Position numbers and translations under genes: made by a program. Positions 1 through 7,674 of a stretch of 42,615 nt of DNA are shown here, in pieces; positions within the stretch are counted from its first letter, which is position 1; each line of letters starts with the position of its first letter. The stretch is from DAOMNN01 sp050486545 (GTDB lineage Bacteria; Pseudomonadota; Gammaproteobacteria; Burkholderiales; Rhodocyclaceae). Below the pieces are notes generated by a model, which was not told where the DNA came from, made no database searches, and was given only the letters and a program-made list of their open reading frames with translations. Where the stretch lies: contig JBJHDM010000026.1 in the NCBI GenBank assembly GCA_050486545.1, positions 1 to 42,615 on the forward strand. Direction: 5' to 3'.

Positions 1-523
1 CCCCCGTGGCCGCCGCCCAGCCCAGGACCGGGGGCATCGCCCCCGATGCGCCGCCGATCACGATGTTCTGCGAGGTACGCGGCTTGAGAAAGACGGTGTA
101 GACGATCGCATAGCCGACGAAGGTCGCCAGCGTCAGCCACATCGTCAGCGGATTGACGAAGGAATGCAGGATCGCAAGCCCGGCGCCGCCGAGCACCCCG
201 ATGAACACCAGGGTCTCGAACTCGCCGAGTTCTCCGCGGGGCAGCGGTCGCCCGCGGGTGCGGGCCATGTGGGCGTCGATACGCTGCTCGATCAGGCAGT
301 TCATCGCCGCCGCGGCACCGGCCACGAACGCGATGCCCACCGTGGCCGCAAGCACGAGCAAGGGATCGGGCAGGCCGCCGGGCACGGCGAGAAACATGCC
401 GATGATCGCGCAGAACACGATCAGCGTATTGACGCGCGGCTTGGTCAGCACGTAGAGCGAATGCAGGTGCCGGCCGGCGGCAGAGCGGCCGGACACGAGC
501 TTTCTGGTAATCTGCACGCTCAT
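1..523 (-). CDS. ctaB: Protoheme IX farnesyltransferase (heme O synthase), 3' part missing
   Basis: Transfers a farnesyl group to heme B to make heme O, the precursor of heme A for the aa3 oxidase; integral inner-membrane protein. The visible 174 residues start MSVQITRKLV and contain the UbiA-family signature region with NCLIEQRIDAHMARTRGRPL, where the Asp-rich prenyl-diphosphate/Mg site lies, plus several hydrophobic segments. The ATG at 523 is preceded by a GGAG-like stretch. The reading frame runs off the left edge, so about 40% of the protein is absent. It is the last visible gene of the cox cluster; the heme A synthase gene (ctaA) that often precedes it is not between it and the SCO-like gene. 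Confidence 0.95.
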   Translation of the reverse strand, partial: MSVQITRKLVSGRSAAGRHLHSLYVLTKPRVNTLIVFCAIIGMFLAVPGGLPDPLLVLAATVGIAFVAGAAAAMNCLIEQRIDAHMARTRGRPLPRGELGEFETLVFIGVLGGAGLAILHSFVNPLTMWLTLATFVGYAIVYTVFLKPRTSQNIVIGGASGAMPPVLGWAAATG

Positions 524-605
524 CGAATCTCCTGGGAACGACTCCCGGAAAAAGTACCGGGGCCGGAACGATAAAGGATCGGCACGGCAAGCTCAAGCAC
601 GTGCG

Positions 606-1166
606 TCACCCCACTCCGGAAAATTTCAGCAGACGCTGCAGGTCGCGGATCACCAGGGCCACGTCGGGCCGGGCCGGGAAACGCATCATCACGTGGCCGC
701 GCGGATCGACGATGAAGACGTGCACGCCCTGCTCCGCACCGGGCAGGAGTTCGAGCCAACCCGGCACGGCGCGGGCGACGCGAAGCGTTCCGTGCGCTTC
801 CAGCAGCGCCGCATCCGGGGCGCCCCCGTCGGTCACGAGCCAGAGGCGCTCGACGCGGGTCATGTCCCGCCGCTGCGCGATGCGGCTTTGTCGCATGGCA
901 TACAGCGCCTCGCCGCAGGCCTCGTCACAGGCCGCCGGTCCGGCATAGACGAGTGTCCACACCCCATTGAGGTCGGCCGGGTCGGCCCCGGGAGCGCCGG
1001 CCACGCCCGGAAGCGCGGCATCGGGCAAACGTGTCGGCTGGAGCAGTTCGCCATAGTTCATGCGCCCCTCGGGCTGCCACACGAAGAAGGCGAAATACGA
1101 CAGCGCAACGGGGCCGATGCAGGCCAGCGCCAGCAGCATCAGGGTGATCCGGTCGCTACGGCGCAT
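606..1166 (-). CDS. SCO-like membrane-anchored thioredoxin-fold protein of the cox cluster
   Basis: A 186-residue protein with one N-terminal transmembrane anchor (about residues 7-29) and a periplasmic part. It carries a CxxxC pair (C80 and C84, in ACDEAC) in the position where SCO/SenC proteins bind copper or act as thiol reductases, and FIVDPRGHVMMRF matches the later SCO strand (LIDPEG-type). The rest is divergent from true SCO1. Known betaproteobacterial cox clusters often have such a gene between SURF1 and ctaA. I infer a role in copper delivery or redox control of subunit II. It overlaps the end of SURF1 by 11 bp, so the two are probably translationally coupled. Confidence 0.8.
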   Translation of the reverse strand: MRRSDRITLMLLALACIGPVALSYFAFFVWQPEGRMNYGELLQPTRLPDAALPGVAGAPGADPADLNGVWTLVYAGPAACDEACGEALYAMRQSRIAQRRDMTRVERLWLVTDGGAPDAALLEAHGTLRVARAVPGWLELLPGAEQGVHVFIVDPRGHVMMRFPARPDVALVIRDLQRLLKFSGVG

Positions 1167-1863
1167 GGTGTCGGAACCTCCTCAAGACATGAATCCCGGT
1201 CAGCACGAAGGACAGGGCCGCGAGTGCATACCACTGGAACGCATAGCCGTAGTGGCGCTCGACCCCGGCATCGGGGCGCGTCCACTCGCGCACCAGCCCG
1301 TCCGCCCCTTCTGCGGACTGCTGGACGAGCCAGTCGCGCACCTCCAGGCCCGCCCACGCACGGTAGGCCTCCAGGTCGATGTACTGCCACAGCGCACCCT
1401 CTCCGGGGCGGTCGGCAAGGGTGAACGGGCGCTCCTCGGGGCGACGCACATGGCCGGTCAACTCCACGATGCCGCCCGGACTCTCGACGCCGGGGAGTTC
1501 GCTGCGCGTTCTTCCCGAGGCGACCCAGCCGCGATTGACCAGCACCCAACCGGCGCCGTCCTGCAGTCGCAACGGCGTCAACACATGATAGCCGGGTCGG
1601 CCACCATGGCTGCGATTGTCGAGGTAGATCGTGGCCTCCGGATGCCACGTCCCGCGCAGGCGAAGTGCCTGCCATTCGGCAGGATCCGGGACCGCTTCGG
1701 CGGGCACCGGCTCGGACTGGGCATGGGTCTCGATCCGGTTCTGGATCTCGAGCTTGTCGGCAGCCCGCTGCATCTGCCAGTTGCCGAGCAGGATCGTCAC
1801 CAGCCCCACGAGGAGGCCGGCAAGCAGGGGGACGGGATGCGTGCGCCGGCTCATCCCGCCCAT
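1156..1863 (-). CDS. SURF1 family cytochrome oxidase assembly protein
   Basis: A 235-residue inner-membrane protein thought to help insert heme A into subunit I. It has an N-terminal membrane segment (residues 10-26, LLAGLLVGLVTILLGNW) followed by the SURF1 signature LGNWQMQRAADK, a periplasmic domain with VLVNRGWVASG, and a C-terminal membrane segment (FQWYALAALSFVLTGI) ending in a basic tail. Length fits the family. The start chosen is the ATG at 1863, after a G-run; an in-frame ATG at 1854 is an alternative. It lies in the minus-strand cox operon before the SCO-like gene. Confidence 0.93.
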   Translation of the reverse strand: MGGMSRRTHPVPLLAGLLVGLVTILLGNWQMQRAADKLEIQNRIETHAQSEPVPAEAVPDPAEWQALRLRGTWHPEATIYLDNRSHGGRPGYHVLTPLRLQDGAGWVLVNRGWVASGRTRSELPGVESPGGIVELTGHVRRPEERPFTLADRPGEGALWQYIDLEAYRAWAGLEVRDWLVQQSAEGADGLVREWTRPDAGVERHYGYAFQWYALAALSFVLTGIHVLRRFRHHAP

Positions 1864-1965
1864 GAGAAACCCCCCACCCGCGAGCCGTTTGGCGCGACAA
1901 TGCGCACAGGAGAAAGGGAGGCGACCGACCTCCCGAACACCACCACCAGCATCGGGAGCCCCGCC

Positions 1966-2160
1966 ATGCGCATCGTCGTCCTGGTCTTTCTGCTACTGAT
2001 CGTCGCCAGCCTCGGCTCCGCGCTCGTGTTCCTGGTCCGCGACCGCGGTACGGGCGGGCGCACGGCACGCGCCCTGGCCCTGCGCGTCGGGCTTTCGATC
2101 ACCTTGTTCCTGTTGCTCATGGCGGGCTTCGCCACCGGGCTGATCACCGGAAAGCTCTGA
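1966..2160 (+). CDS. DUF2909 twin-transmembrane small protein
   Basis: A 64-residue protein made of two hydrophobic helices (about residues 3-23 and 43-63) joined by a basic loop (RDRGTGGRTAR). This matches the DUF2909 proteins found beside ctaE in betaproteobacterial oxidase clusters. The ATG at 1966 has a GGGAG ribosome-binding site (1954-1958) 7 bases upstream. It runs against the surrounding cox genes, ending 28 bp from the convergent end of ctaE, and its start is 102 bp from the start of SURF1. Function unknown; proximity suggests oxidase assembly or stability. The longer open frame upstream of this ATG is antisense to SURF1 and not coding. Confidence 0.8.
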   Translation: MRIVVLVFLLLIVASLGSALVFLVRDRGTGGRTARALALRVGLSITLFLLLMAGFATGLITGKL

Positions 2161-2188
2161 CCTCCTGCCTGCCTTCCGGCACCCTGCG

Positions 2189-3040
2189 CTACAACCAATA
2201 CACCACCACGAAGAGGATCAGCCAGACGACGTCGACGAAGTGCCAGTACCACGCAGTCGCTTCGAAGGCAAAATGGTGCTCGGCATTGAAATGCCCTGCC
2301 TGGACCCGGAAATACATCACCGTGAGCATGATCGCACCGATCGTCACGTGCAGGCCGTGGAAGCCGGTCAGCATGTAGAACGTGGACCCGTAGATGCCCG
2401 AATCGAGCCTCAGATTGAGGTCGCTGTAGGCATGGAAATACTCGTAGATCTGGAAGCCGAGGAAGATCAGGCCGAGGGCGATCGTCGCCATCAGCCCCTT
2501 CTTCAGTTGACTGCGGTCGTTCTTGAGCATGCCATAGTGCGCCCAGGTGAGCGTCGCACCGGACGTGAGCAGGATCAGGGTATTGAGCGCCGGGATTCCC
2601 CACGCACCCATCGGCGTGAATAGCTCATCGGCCAGCGGCCCGGCCGTCGGCCAGGCCTGCTCGAAGCCGGGCCACAGCAGTTCGAGGTTGTCGCCGCTGC
2701 CGATCGACGGAACCGAGAGCACCCGCGCGTAAAACAACGCAGCGAAGAACGCGGCGAAGAACATCACCTCGGAGAAGATGAACCAGCCCATCGACCAGCG
2801 GAACGAGGTATCGACCCGCTTGCCGTACTTTCCGGTCTCGGATTCCTTCACGACCTGGCCGAACCAGCCGAACAGCATGTAGATCAGGATCGCCACGCCG
2901 AGGAAGAAGACGGCCGGGCCGGCTGCGACCTTGTTCAGCCACATCACCGCACCGGTGCCGAAGAGCAGCAGCGCGATCGAGCCGAAGATCGGATACTTCG
3001 ACGGTTCGGGAACGAAATATTTGTCCAGCGCCTGATTCAT
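2189..3040 (-). CDS. ctaE: Cytochrome c oxidase subunit III
   Basis: Heme-free membrane subunit III of the aa3-type oxidase, 283 residues with seven predicted membrane segments. Recognisable stretches are FRWSMGWFIFSEVMFFAAFFAALFYAR, the STFYMLTGFHGLHV loop and the C-terminal HFAFEATAWYWHFVDVVWL, all characteristic of COX3. The ATG at 3040 starts MNQALDKYFV, typical of betaproteobacterial homologues. It follows the DUF2970 gene by 12 bp in the same operon. Confidence 0.97.
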   Translation of the reverse strand: MNQALDKYFVPEPSKYPIFGSIALLLFGTGAVMWLNKVAAGPAVFFLGVAILIYMLFGWFGQVVKESETGKYGKRVDTSFRWSMGWFIFSEVMFFAAFFAALFYARVLSVPSIGSGDNLELLWPGFEQAWPTAGPLADELFTPMGAWGIPALNTLILLTSGATLTWAHYGMLKNDRSQLKKGLMATIALGLIFLGFQIYEYFHAYSDLNLRLDSGIYGSTFYMLTGFHGLHVTIGAIMLTVMYFRVQAGHFNAEHHFAFEATAWYWHFVDVVWLILFVVVYWL

Positions 3041-3052
3041 CGAAACACCCCC

Positions 3053-3292
3053 TTATGTTGTCAGGCCGACGACGAGTCGTACGACCGCGACGAGTGCGAG
3101 CACGAACAGCACACCGCCGAGCACACCGGCCACGACGACCGCCTTCGGGTCGAGCGAAGCGGCGTCGCGGTGATGATCGGCCCGGCGCCGCACGCCGAAA
3201 AACGACCAGAGCACCGTCCGGACCGTTGCCCAGAACCCCGCGCGCCTGCCGTCCGGCTCAGGCCGTGGTTCATCCGTTCCTCCGCCCGCCAT
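3053..3292 (-). CDS. DUF2970 small membrane protein
   Basis: A 79-residue protein with a polar N-terminus, the conserved block FWATVRTVLWSFFGVRRRADHHRD and one C-terminal membrane helix (about residues 52-75). This is the DUF2970 family, regularly found between ctaG and ctaE. Function is not established; an accessory role in oxidase assembly is inferred from context. The ATG at 3292 overlaps the ctaG stop in a TGATG arrangement; a GTG at 3295 is an alternative start. Confidence 0.85.
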   Translation of the reverse strand: MAGGGTDEPRPEPDGRRAGFWATVRTVLWSFFGVRRRADHHRDAASLDPKAVVVAGVLGGVLFVLALVAVVRLVVGLTT

Positions 3293-3846
3293 CACGACCG
3301 TGGATCATTGGCTGCCTGCGCGCGCCGGCCGGCGATCTCGAAGAAGGTGTAGGACACGGTGATCGTGTTCACATCCGCAGGCAGGTCCGGGTCGAGTACG
3401 AAGGCCACCGGCATCGTACGTCGCTCGCCCGCCTCCAGCGTCTGCTGCGTGAAGCAGAAGCACTCCATCTTCAAGAAAAACTGGCCGGCACGCTGCGGGC
3501 CGTAGCTCGGCACGGCCTGGCCGGTGATCGGTTCTTCGCGCGTGTTCGCGACCTCGTAGGCGATCGTCACCAGCTCGCCCGGATGGACGCGCACCGACCC
3601 TTGCAGCGGCCGGAAGCTCCACGGCAGATCGTGGATGTTGGCATCGAACTGCACGGTCACCTCGCGCGAGGTATCCACCTGGGTGTTCACCACACGATCG
3701 GGCTGAAGCAGGTTGTTGATGCCGGTCACCTCGCAGATCTTCTCGTAGAAGGGCACGAGCAGGAAACCGAAGCCGAACATCACCACCGCCCCGATCCCGA
3801 GGCGGACGAGCAGTCTGCGGTTTTCGGCGGCGAGGTCGCGGCTCAT
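3292..3846 (-). CDS. ctaG: Cytochrome c oxidase copper chaperone CtaG/Cox11
   Basis: Delivers copper to the CuB site of subunit I. 184 residues: an N-terminal membrane anchor (about 14-34), then a periplasmic immunoglobulin-like domain. The copper-binding motif CFCFTQQTL is at about residues 114-122, and YEKICEVTGI near the anchor is also typical of Cox11. It overlaps the preceding small gene by ATGA and the following DUF2970 gene by one base, so it is part of a coupled operon. Confidence 0.96.
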   Translation of the reverse strand: MSRDLAAENRRLLVRLGIGAVVMFGFGFLLVPFYEKICEVTGINNLLQPDRVVNTQVDTSREVTVQFDANIHDLPWSFRPLQGSVRVHPGELVTIAYEVANTREEPITGQAVPSYGPQRAGQFFLKMECFCFTQQTLEAGERRTMPVAFVLDPDLPADVNTITVSYTFFEIAGRRAQAANDPRS

Positions 3847-3959
3847 TCCAGCAACCCGGTCTGCTTCAGGATCACCATCACGAAGAAGAAGAACGCCACG
3901 GCCGCCAGCAACAGGCCGGTGCGGATGTTCTTCGCACGACGCGGATCGGTCATGATCAT
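3843..3959 (-). CDS. Cytochrome oxidase small assembly protein (38 aa)
   Basis: A very short protein, MIMTDPRRAKNIRTGLLLAA then a single hydrophobic helix (LLLAAVAFFFFVMVILKQTG). Small single-helix proteins of this type sit between ctaD and ctaG in many betaproteobacterial clusters. A strong GAGGAGG ribosome-binding site lies 4 bases before the ATG at 3959 and 10 bases before the second ATG at 3953, so either start is possible. Its stop overlaps the ctaG start as ATGA. The in-frame extension further upstream is antisense-like sequence within the ctaD end and is not used. Confidence 0.8.
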   Translation of the reverse strand: MIMTDPRRAKNIRTGLLLAAVAFFFFVMVILKQTGLLE

Positions 3960-3969
3960 TGCCCCCTCC

Positions 3970-5553
3970 TCACCGGACGACCGGCGCCTCTTCAAAGGTG
4001 TGGTGCGGTGCCGGTGACGGGACGGTCCATTCCAGCCCCTCCGCACTTTCCCAGGCACGCGCCGGGGCCTTCTCGCCACCGCCCCGGGCAGCCTTGATCA
4101 CGACCCACAGGAACACGAGCTGGCTCAAGCCGAAACCGATCGCCCCGAAGGTGGCCATCATGTTGAAGTCGGCGAACTGCAGCGCATAGTCCGGCACCCT
4201 GCGCTGCATGCCCGCCAGGCCCAGGAAATGCATCGGGAAGAAGGTGATGTTGAAGAAGATCAGCGACGCCCAGAAATGCAGCTTGCCGATCTTCTCGTCG
4301 GGCATGCGGCCGGTCCACTTCGGCAACCAGTAATAGGCGCCCGCATACAGCGCGAACAGGCTGCCGGCGACCAGCACGTAATGGAAGTGGGCGACGACGT
4401 AATAGGTGTCGTGGATCTGGATGTCGATCGGTGCGATCGCACAGATCAGCCCGGTGAAGCCGCCCATCGTGAACACGAAGATGAAGCCGGTCGCCCACAG
4501 CATCGGCGTCTCGAAGGTCATCGATCCGCGCCACATCGTCGCGACCCAGTTGAATACCTTCACGCCCGTCGGCACCGCGATGAGCATCGTCGCATACATG
4601 AAGAAAAGCTGGCCGACGACCGGCATGCCGGTCGTGAACATGTGGTGCGCCCAGACGATGAAGGACAGGATCGCGATCGACGAGGTCGCATAGACCATCG
4701 ATGCGTAGCCGAACAACGGCTTGCGCGCGAAGGTCGGGATGATCTGGCTGACGATGCCGAAGGCCGGCAGGATCATGATGTAGACCTCGGGGTGCCCGAA
4801 GAACCAGAAGATGTGCTGGTACAGGATCGGATCGCCGCCGCCGGCCGCGTTGAAGAAGCTGGTGCCGAAATGGCGGTCGGTGAGCAGCATCGTCACCGCG
4901 CCGGCCAGCACCGGCATGACCGCGATCAGCAGATAGGCGGTGATCAGCCAGGTCCAGCAGAACAGCGGCATCTTCATCATTGTCATGCCCGGTGCGCGCA
5001 TGTTCAGGATCGTCACGATGATGTTGATCGCGCCCATGATGGAGCTGATCCCCATGATATGGACCGCGAAGATCGCCATGTCCATGCCCATGCCCATCTG
5101 GATCGAGAGCGGCGGATACAGCGTCCATCCCGCGGCGGTGGCCCCGCCCGGCACGAAGAAGGAGCCGACCAGCAGGAGGGCTGCGGGCGGCAGCAGCCAG
5201 AAGCTCCAGTTGTTCATGCGCGCAAAGGCCATGTCGCTGGCGCCGATCATCATCGGGATCATCCAGTTCGCGAAGCCGACGAAGGCCGGCATGATCGCCC
5301 CGAAGACCATGACCAGCCCGTGCATCGTCGTGAGCTGGTTGAAGAATTCCGGTTCGACGACCTGGAGGCCGGGCTGGAACAGTTCGGCCCGGATCATCAG
5401 CGCCATCACGCCCCCAGCAAGGAACATGATGAAGCTGAAGATCATGTACATCGTGCCGATGTCTTTGTGGTTGGTGGTGGTGATCCACCGCATCAACCCG
5501 GTGGGACCATGGTGATGGTGATCGTCGAGCCGATCAGGGGTTACCGCCGCCAT
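3970..5553 (-). CDS. ctaD: Cytochrome c oxidase subunit I
   Basis: Catalytic subunit that holds heme a and the heme a3-CuB centre. 527 residues with about 12 membrane helices. Visible residues: GHPEVYIMILP with the CuB histidine and the A1-type glutamate that ends the D-channel; SDMAFARMNN with the D-channel aspartate and asparagines; HHMFTTGMP with the CuB histidine pair; PTGVKVFNWV with the K-channel lysine; HDTYYVVAHFHYV with the heme a/a3 histidines. All proton-pathway residues of an A1-type proton-pumping oxidase are present. It follows ctaC by 73 bp and is followed after 10 bp by the small assembly gene. Confidence 0.98.
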   Translation of the reverse strand: MAAVTPDRLDDHHHHGPTGLMRWITTTNHKDIGTMYMIFSFIMFLAGGVMALMIRAELFQPGLQVVEPEFFNQLTTMHGLVMVFGAIMPAFVGFANWMIPMMIGASDMAFARMNNWSFWLLPPAALLLVGSFFVPGGATAAGWTLYPPLSIQMGMGMDMAIFAVHIMGISSIMGAINIIVTILNMRAPGMTMMKMPLFCWTWLITAYLLIAVMPVLAGAVTMLLTDRHFGTSFFNAAGGGDPILYQHIFWFFGHPEVYIMILPAFGIVSQIIPTFARKPLFGYASMVYATSSIAILSFIVWAHHMFTTGMPVVGQLFFMYATMLIAVPTGVKVFNWVATMWRGSMTFETPMLWATGFIFVFTMGGFTGLICAIAPIDIQIHDTYYVVAHFHYVLVAGSLFALYAGAYYWLPKWTGRMPDEKIGKLHFWASLIFFNITFFPMHFLGLAGMQRRVPDYALQFADFNMMATFGAIGFGLSQLVFLWVVIKAARGGGEKAPARAWESAEGLEWTVPSPAPHHTFEEAPVVR

Positions 5554-5626
5554 ACTGCCTCCTCCGCTCTGCCGGCCGGGCGCATCCCCGGTCCGGACGT
5601 AATGGGTGCCTTACCGCGCATCGCGG

Positions 5627-6754
5627 CTATCGACCGCGCGCCGCCGCCACGTCGGCCGGCTGGATCGAATCCCCTGCATCATTGTCCCAGGCACTGCGCA
5701 GCCACGTCGTCACGGCCGCAATCTCCGAGTCCGACAGTTGCGCCCCGAACGCCGCCATGGCGGTGCCGGAACGACCGTTCAGGACGACATCGAGCAATTC
5801 GGCCGGATCTCCGGTCGCGACGGCCGAACCGTCGAGCGCCGGGAACGCGGGAGGAATCCCCTTCCCGTCGGCCTGATGACAGGCGCTGCAGTGGGTCGCA
5901 TAGACGTCGCCGCCCCGCTCGGCCAGTTCCGCTTCGGTCCACTCCCTGGCGTCGTCGGCAGCAGCCGCCTCTCGCATCGCAAGCTGCGTCCCGACCCAGT
6001 CGGTATAGGCCTCGGCGGACACGACATGCACCTCGATCGGCATGAAGCCGTGATCGCGACCGCACAACTCGGCGCACACCCCGCGGAACACGCCCTCCTG
6101 CTCGGCGCGGAACCAGGTGTCCCGGATGAAGCCGGGGATGGCATCCTGCTTGACCCCGAAGGCCGGCACCCACCATGCGTGAATGACGTCGTTGGCCGTG
6201 GTCAGCACGCGGATCTTCTTGCCGACGGGCACCACCATCGGGTTGTCGACTTCGAGCAGGTAATTCTCGCCCTTGTCCTCTCGCCCTTCGATCTGTGCCC
6301 GGGGTGTCGACAGGTTCGACAGGAAACGGATGCCCTCGCCCTCGCCCTGGAGGTAGTCGTAGCCCCATTTCCACTGATAGCCCGTCGCCTTGACCGTGAT
6401 GTCGGGCTCGGAGGTGTCCTTCATCTTGATGACGGCCTTCGTCGCCGGCCATGCCATGCCGAGCAGGATCAGCAACGGGATGACCGTCCAGACGACCTCG
6501 ACCGTGGTGTTCTCGTGGAAATTGGCGGCAACCGCACCACGCGACTTGCGGTGCTTGAGAATGGCCCAGAACATCGCGCCGAACACGACGATGAAGATGA
6601 CCAGGCAGATCACCAGCATCAGCGTGTGCAGGTCGTACACCTGCTGGGCGACGCTCGTGACCGGTGGTTGAAAATTGTACCTGCTCTGGGCGAAGACTCC
6701 CTGCGCCCCCAGGAAAAGCGGAGCCGAAACTGCCAGGCGACCCGAAACACTCAT
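5627..6754 (-). CDS. ctaC: Cytochrome c oxidase subunit II with fused C-terminal cytochrome c domain
   Basis: Accepts electrons at the CuA centre. 375 residues: signal peptide (about 1-23), two membrane helices, the cupredoxin domain with DVIHAWWVP and CAELCGRDHGFMPI (His, two Cys, Glu, His and Met ligands of CuA), then a class I cytochrome c domain with CSACH heme binding and a GTAMAAFG methionine ligand. The fused heme domain marks it as a caa3-like subunit II, which can take electrons from soluble donors without a separate docking cytochrome. First gene of the minus-strand cox operon. The upstream 476 bp contains an FNR-type box. Confidence 0.97.
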   Translation of the reverse strand: MSVSGRLAVSAPLFLGAQGVFAQSRYNFQPPVTSVAQQVYDLHTLMLVICLVIFIVVFGAMFWAILKHRKSRGAVAANFHENTTVEVVWTVIPLLILLGMAWPATKAVIKMKDTSEPDITVKATGYQWKWGYDYLQGEGEGIRFLSNLSTPRAQIEGREDKGENYLLEVDNPMVVPVGKKIRVLTTANDVIHAWWVPAFGVKQDAIPGFIRDTWFRAEQEGVFRGVCAELCGRDHGFMPIEVHVVSAEAYTDWVGTQLAMREAAAADDAREWTEAELAERGGDVYATHCSACHQADGKGIPPAFPALDGSAVATGDPAELLDVVLNGRSGTAMAAFGAQLSDSEIAAVTTWLRSAWDNDAGDSIQPADVAAARGR

Positions 6755-7230
6755 GTCCCAACCCCCGTATGGACCTGATGCGGCAGAAAAACGCAGGGAC
6801 GTCGCCCCCCGAACGATCCCGCCACGATTTAGGGGAGCCTCCGGCTCCGATTATGCTTTCCTCGCGACCCGGCACGACAGCCGGGGCAAGTGCTCAAACC
6901 TCGGTACGGAGAGTGTTTCCGGGACATTTCGCAGACGCTCGCCCGGATGAGGCCGTCTCGACCAGCCGGCTGCGGACGCCCCGGCCATGGCCGGAATTGC
7001 GAAAGGCTCGGGCGCGTCTCCCCTTTGGAACCCTGTCTGGACGCGCTTCTCCGCCTGACTGAGGCGATCATGCCATAGCCAAATCGGGGCTCGCAACACG
7101 ATTTTTTGATATTTATCAACATCCCGCATTGCACGATATGTTAAGCCACGTCTGTATCTCCCTGTTTATACGGGATCCATGCATTCGAACGATATCAGCA
7201 TGCTGCATTGCACTATCGGGATGAATTGGT
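6755..7230. other. 476-bp intergenic region upstream of ctaC
   Basis: Lies between the 3' end of the lipid operon and ctaC, both on the minus strand. I see no convincing gene; the open frames here have no recognisable features. About 7090-7190 is clearly more AT-rich than its surroundings, as expected of regulatory DNA, and holds a perfect FNR-type palindrome. A short GC-rich inverted repeat (GGAGCC-TCC-GGCTCC, 6834-6848) lies nearer ctaC without a T-tract. No clear -35/-10 pair for ctaC could be assigned. Confidence 0.6.
7106..7119. promoter_or_regulatory. FNR/ANR-type box TTGAT-N4-ATCAA
   Basis: The sequence TTGATATTTATCAA is a perfect match to the FNR/ANR consensus TTGAT-N4-ATCAA. It sits in the AT-rich part of the region upstream of ctaC, centred 358 bp before the ctaC start codon. 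A class II promoter from this site would start near 7071 on the minus strand and give a leader of over 300 nt, but the -10 region there is poor. Oxygen-responsive control of the oxidase operon is an inference. Confidence 0.5.
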
Positions 7231-7674
7231 TTAGACCTGAATTGAGCGCGCGGCCGGAGCTGCCGACAACCTGCCGGAAAGCCAGCGCATCAAGGAGCCG
7301 ATCATCGGCAGTTTCGCGTAGAGCTCTCCAGCTGCATCCCAGTAGTCCTTGTGCAGTACGACGCGGCCGTCGTCTCCGAAAACGAGATGGGTGGCGCCAC
7401 GGATTTCCATCACGCGACCTCGCAGGGAAAAGCGGAAGGTCCAGGTCAGCATCGCATCACGCTCCTGGCCAAAGCTGCGGGTGATCTCGAAGTGCGGTGC
7501 ATCGAGGCGCTCGAACATGTCGCGGAAGATACGCTCGATCGCAGCCAGTCCGGTCACGGCATTGAACGGGTCCTCGAAGCGTGCATCGTCGGCGTACAGC
7601 GTCGACAGCGCATCGAGCGACTCCGGCGACAGGGATTCGTAGAAGCGCACGATGTCGGCCAGGCACGGCGTCAT
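7231..7674 (-). CDS. SnoaL-like / nuclear transport factor 2 family protein
   Basis: A 147-residue cytosolic protein of the NTF2-like fold. It begins MTPCLADIVRFYESLSPESL and contains LYADDARFEDPFNAVTGLAAIERIF, the typical helix-strand opening of SnoaL-like domains, followed by strands such as MLTWTFRFSLRGRVMEIRG. These proteins are often small-molecule isomerases, hydrolases or binding proteins; the substrate is unknown. It is the last gene of the operon, with its ATG overlapping the SDR stop as ATGA. Position suggests a role on the same fatty-acid or lipid product as its neighbours. Confidence 0.85.
   Translation of the reverse strand: MTPCLADIVRFYESLSPESLDALSTLYADDARFEDPFNAVTGLAAIERIFRDMFERLDAPHFEITRSFGQERDAMLTWTFRFSLRGRVMEIRGATHLVFGDDGRVVLHKDYWDAAGELYAKLPMIGSLMRWLSGRLSAAPAARSIQV

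Noticed and set aside
1060..1965. Long N-terminal extension of the DUF2909 frame
   Set aside because: Antisense to SURF1 and the SCO-like gene; only the last 64 codons with their own ribosome-binding site look real.
4228..6045. 605-codon open frame on the plus strand across ctaC/ctaD
   Set aside because: It is the antisense of the clearly real ctaD and ctaC, has a His/Asp/Arg-heavy low-quality composition and matches nothing.
6834..6848. GGAGCC-TCC-GGCTCC inverted repeat upstream of ctaC
   Set aside because: A 6-bp stem without a following T-tract in either direction; not enough for a terminator.
6851..7129. 92-codon minus-strand frame upstream of ctaC
   Set aside because: No recognisable domain, proline/arginine-rich like many shadow frames, and its start overlaps the AT-rich regulatory patch; too weak to call a gene.
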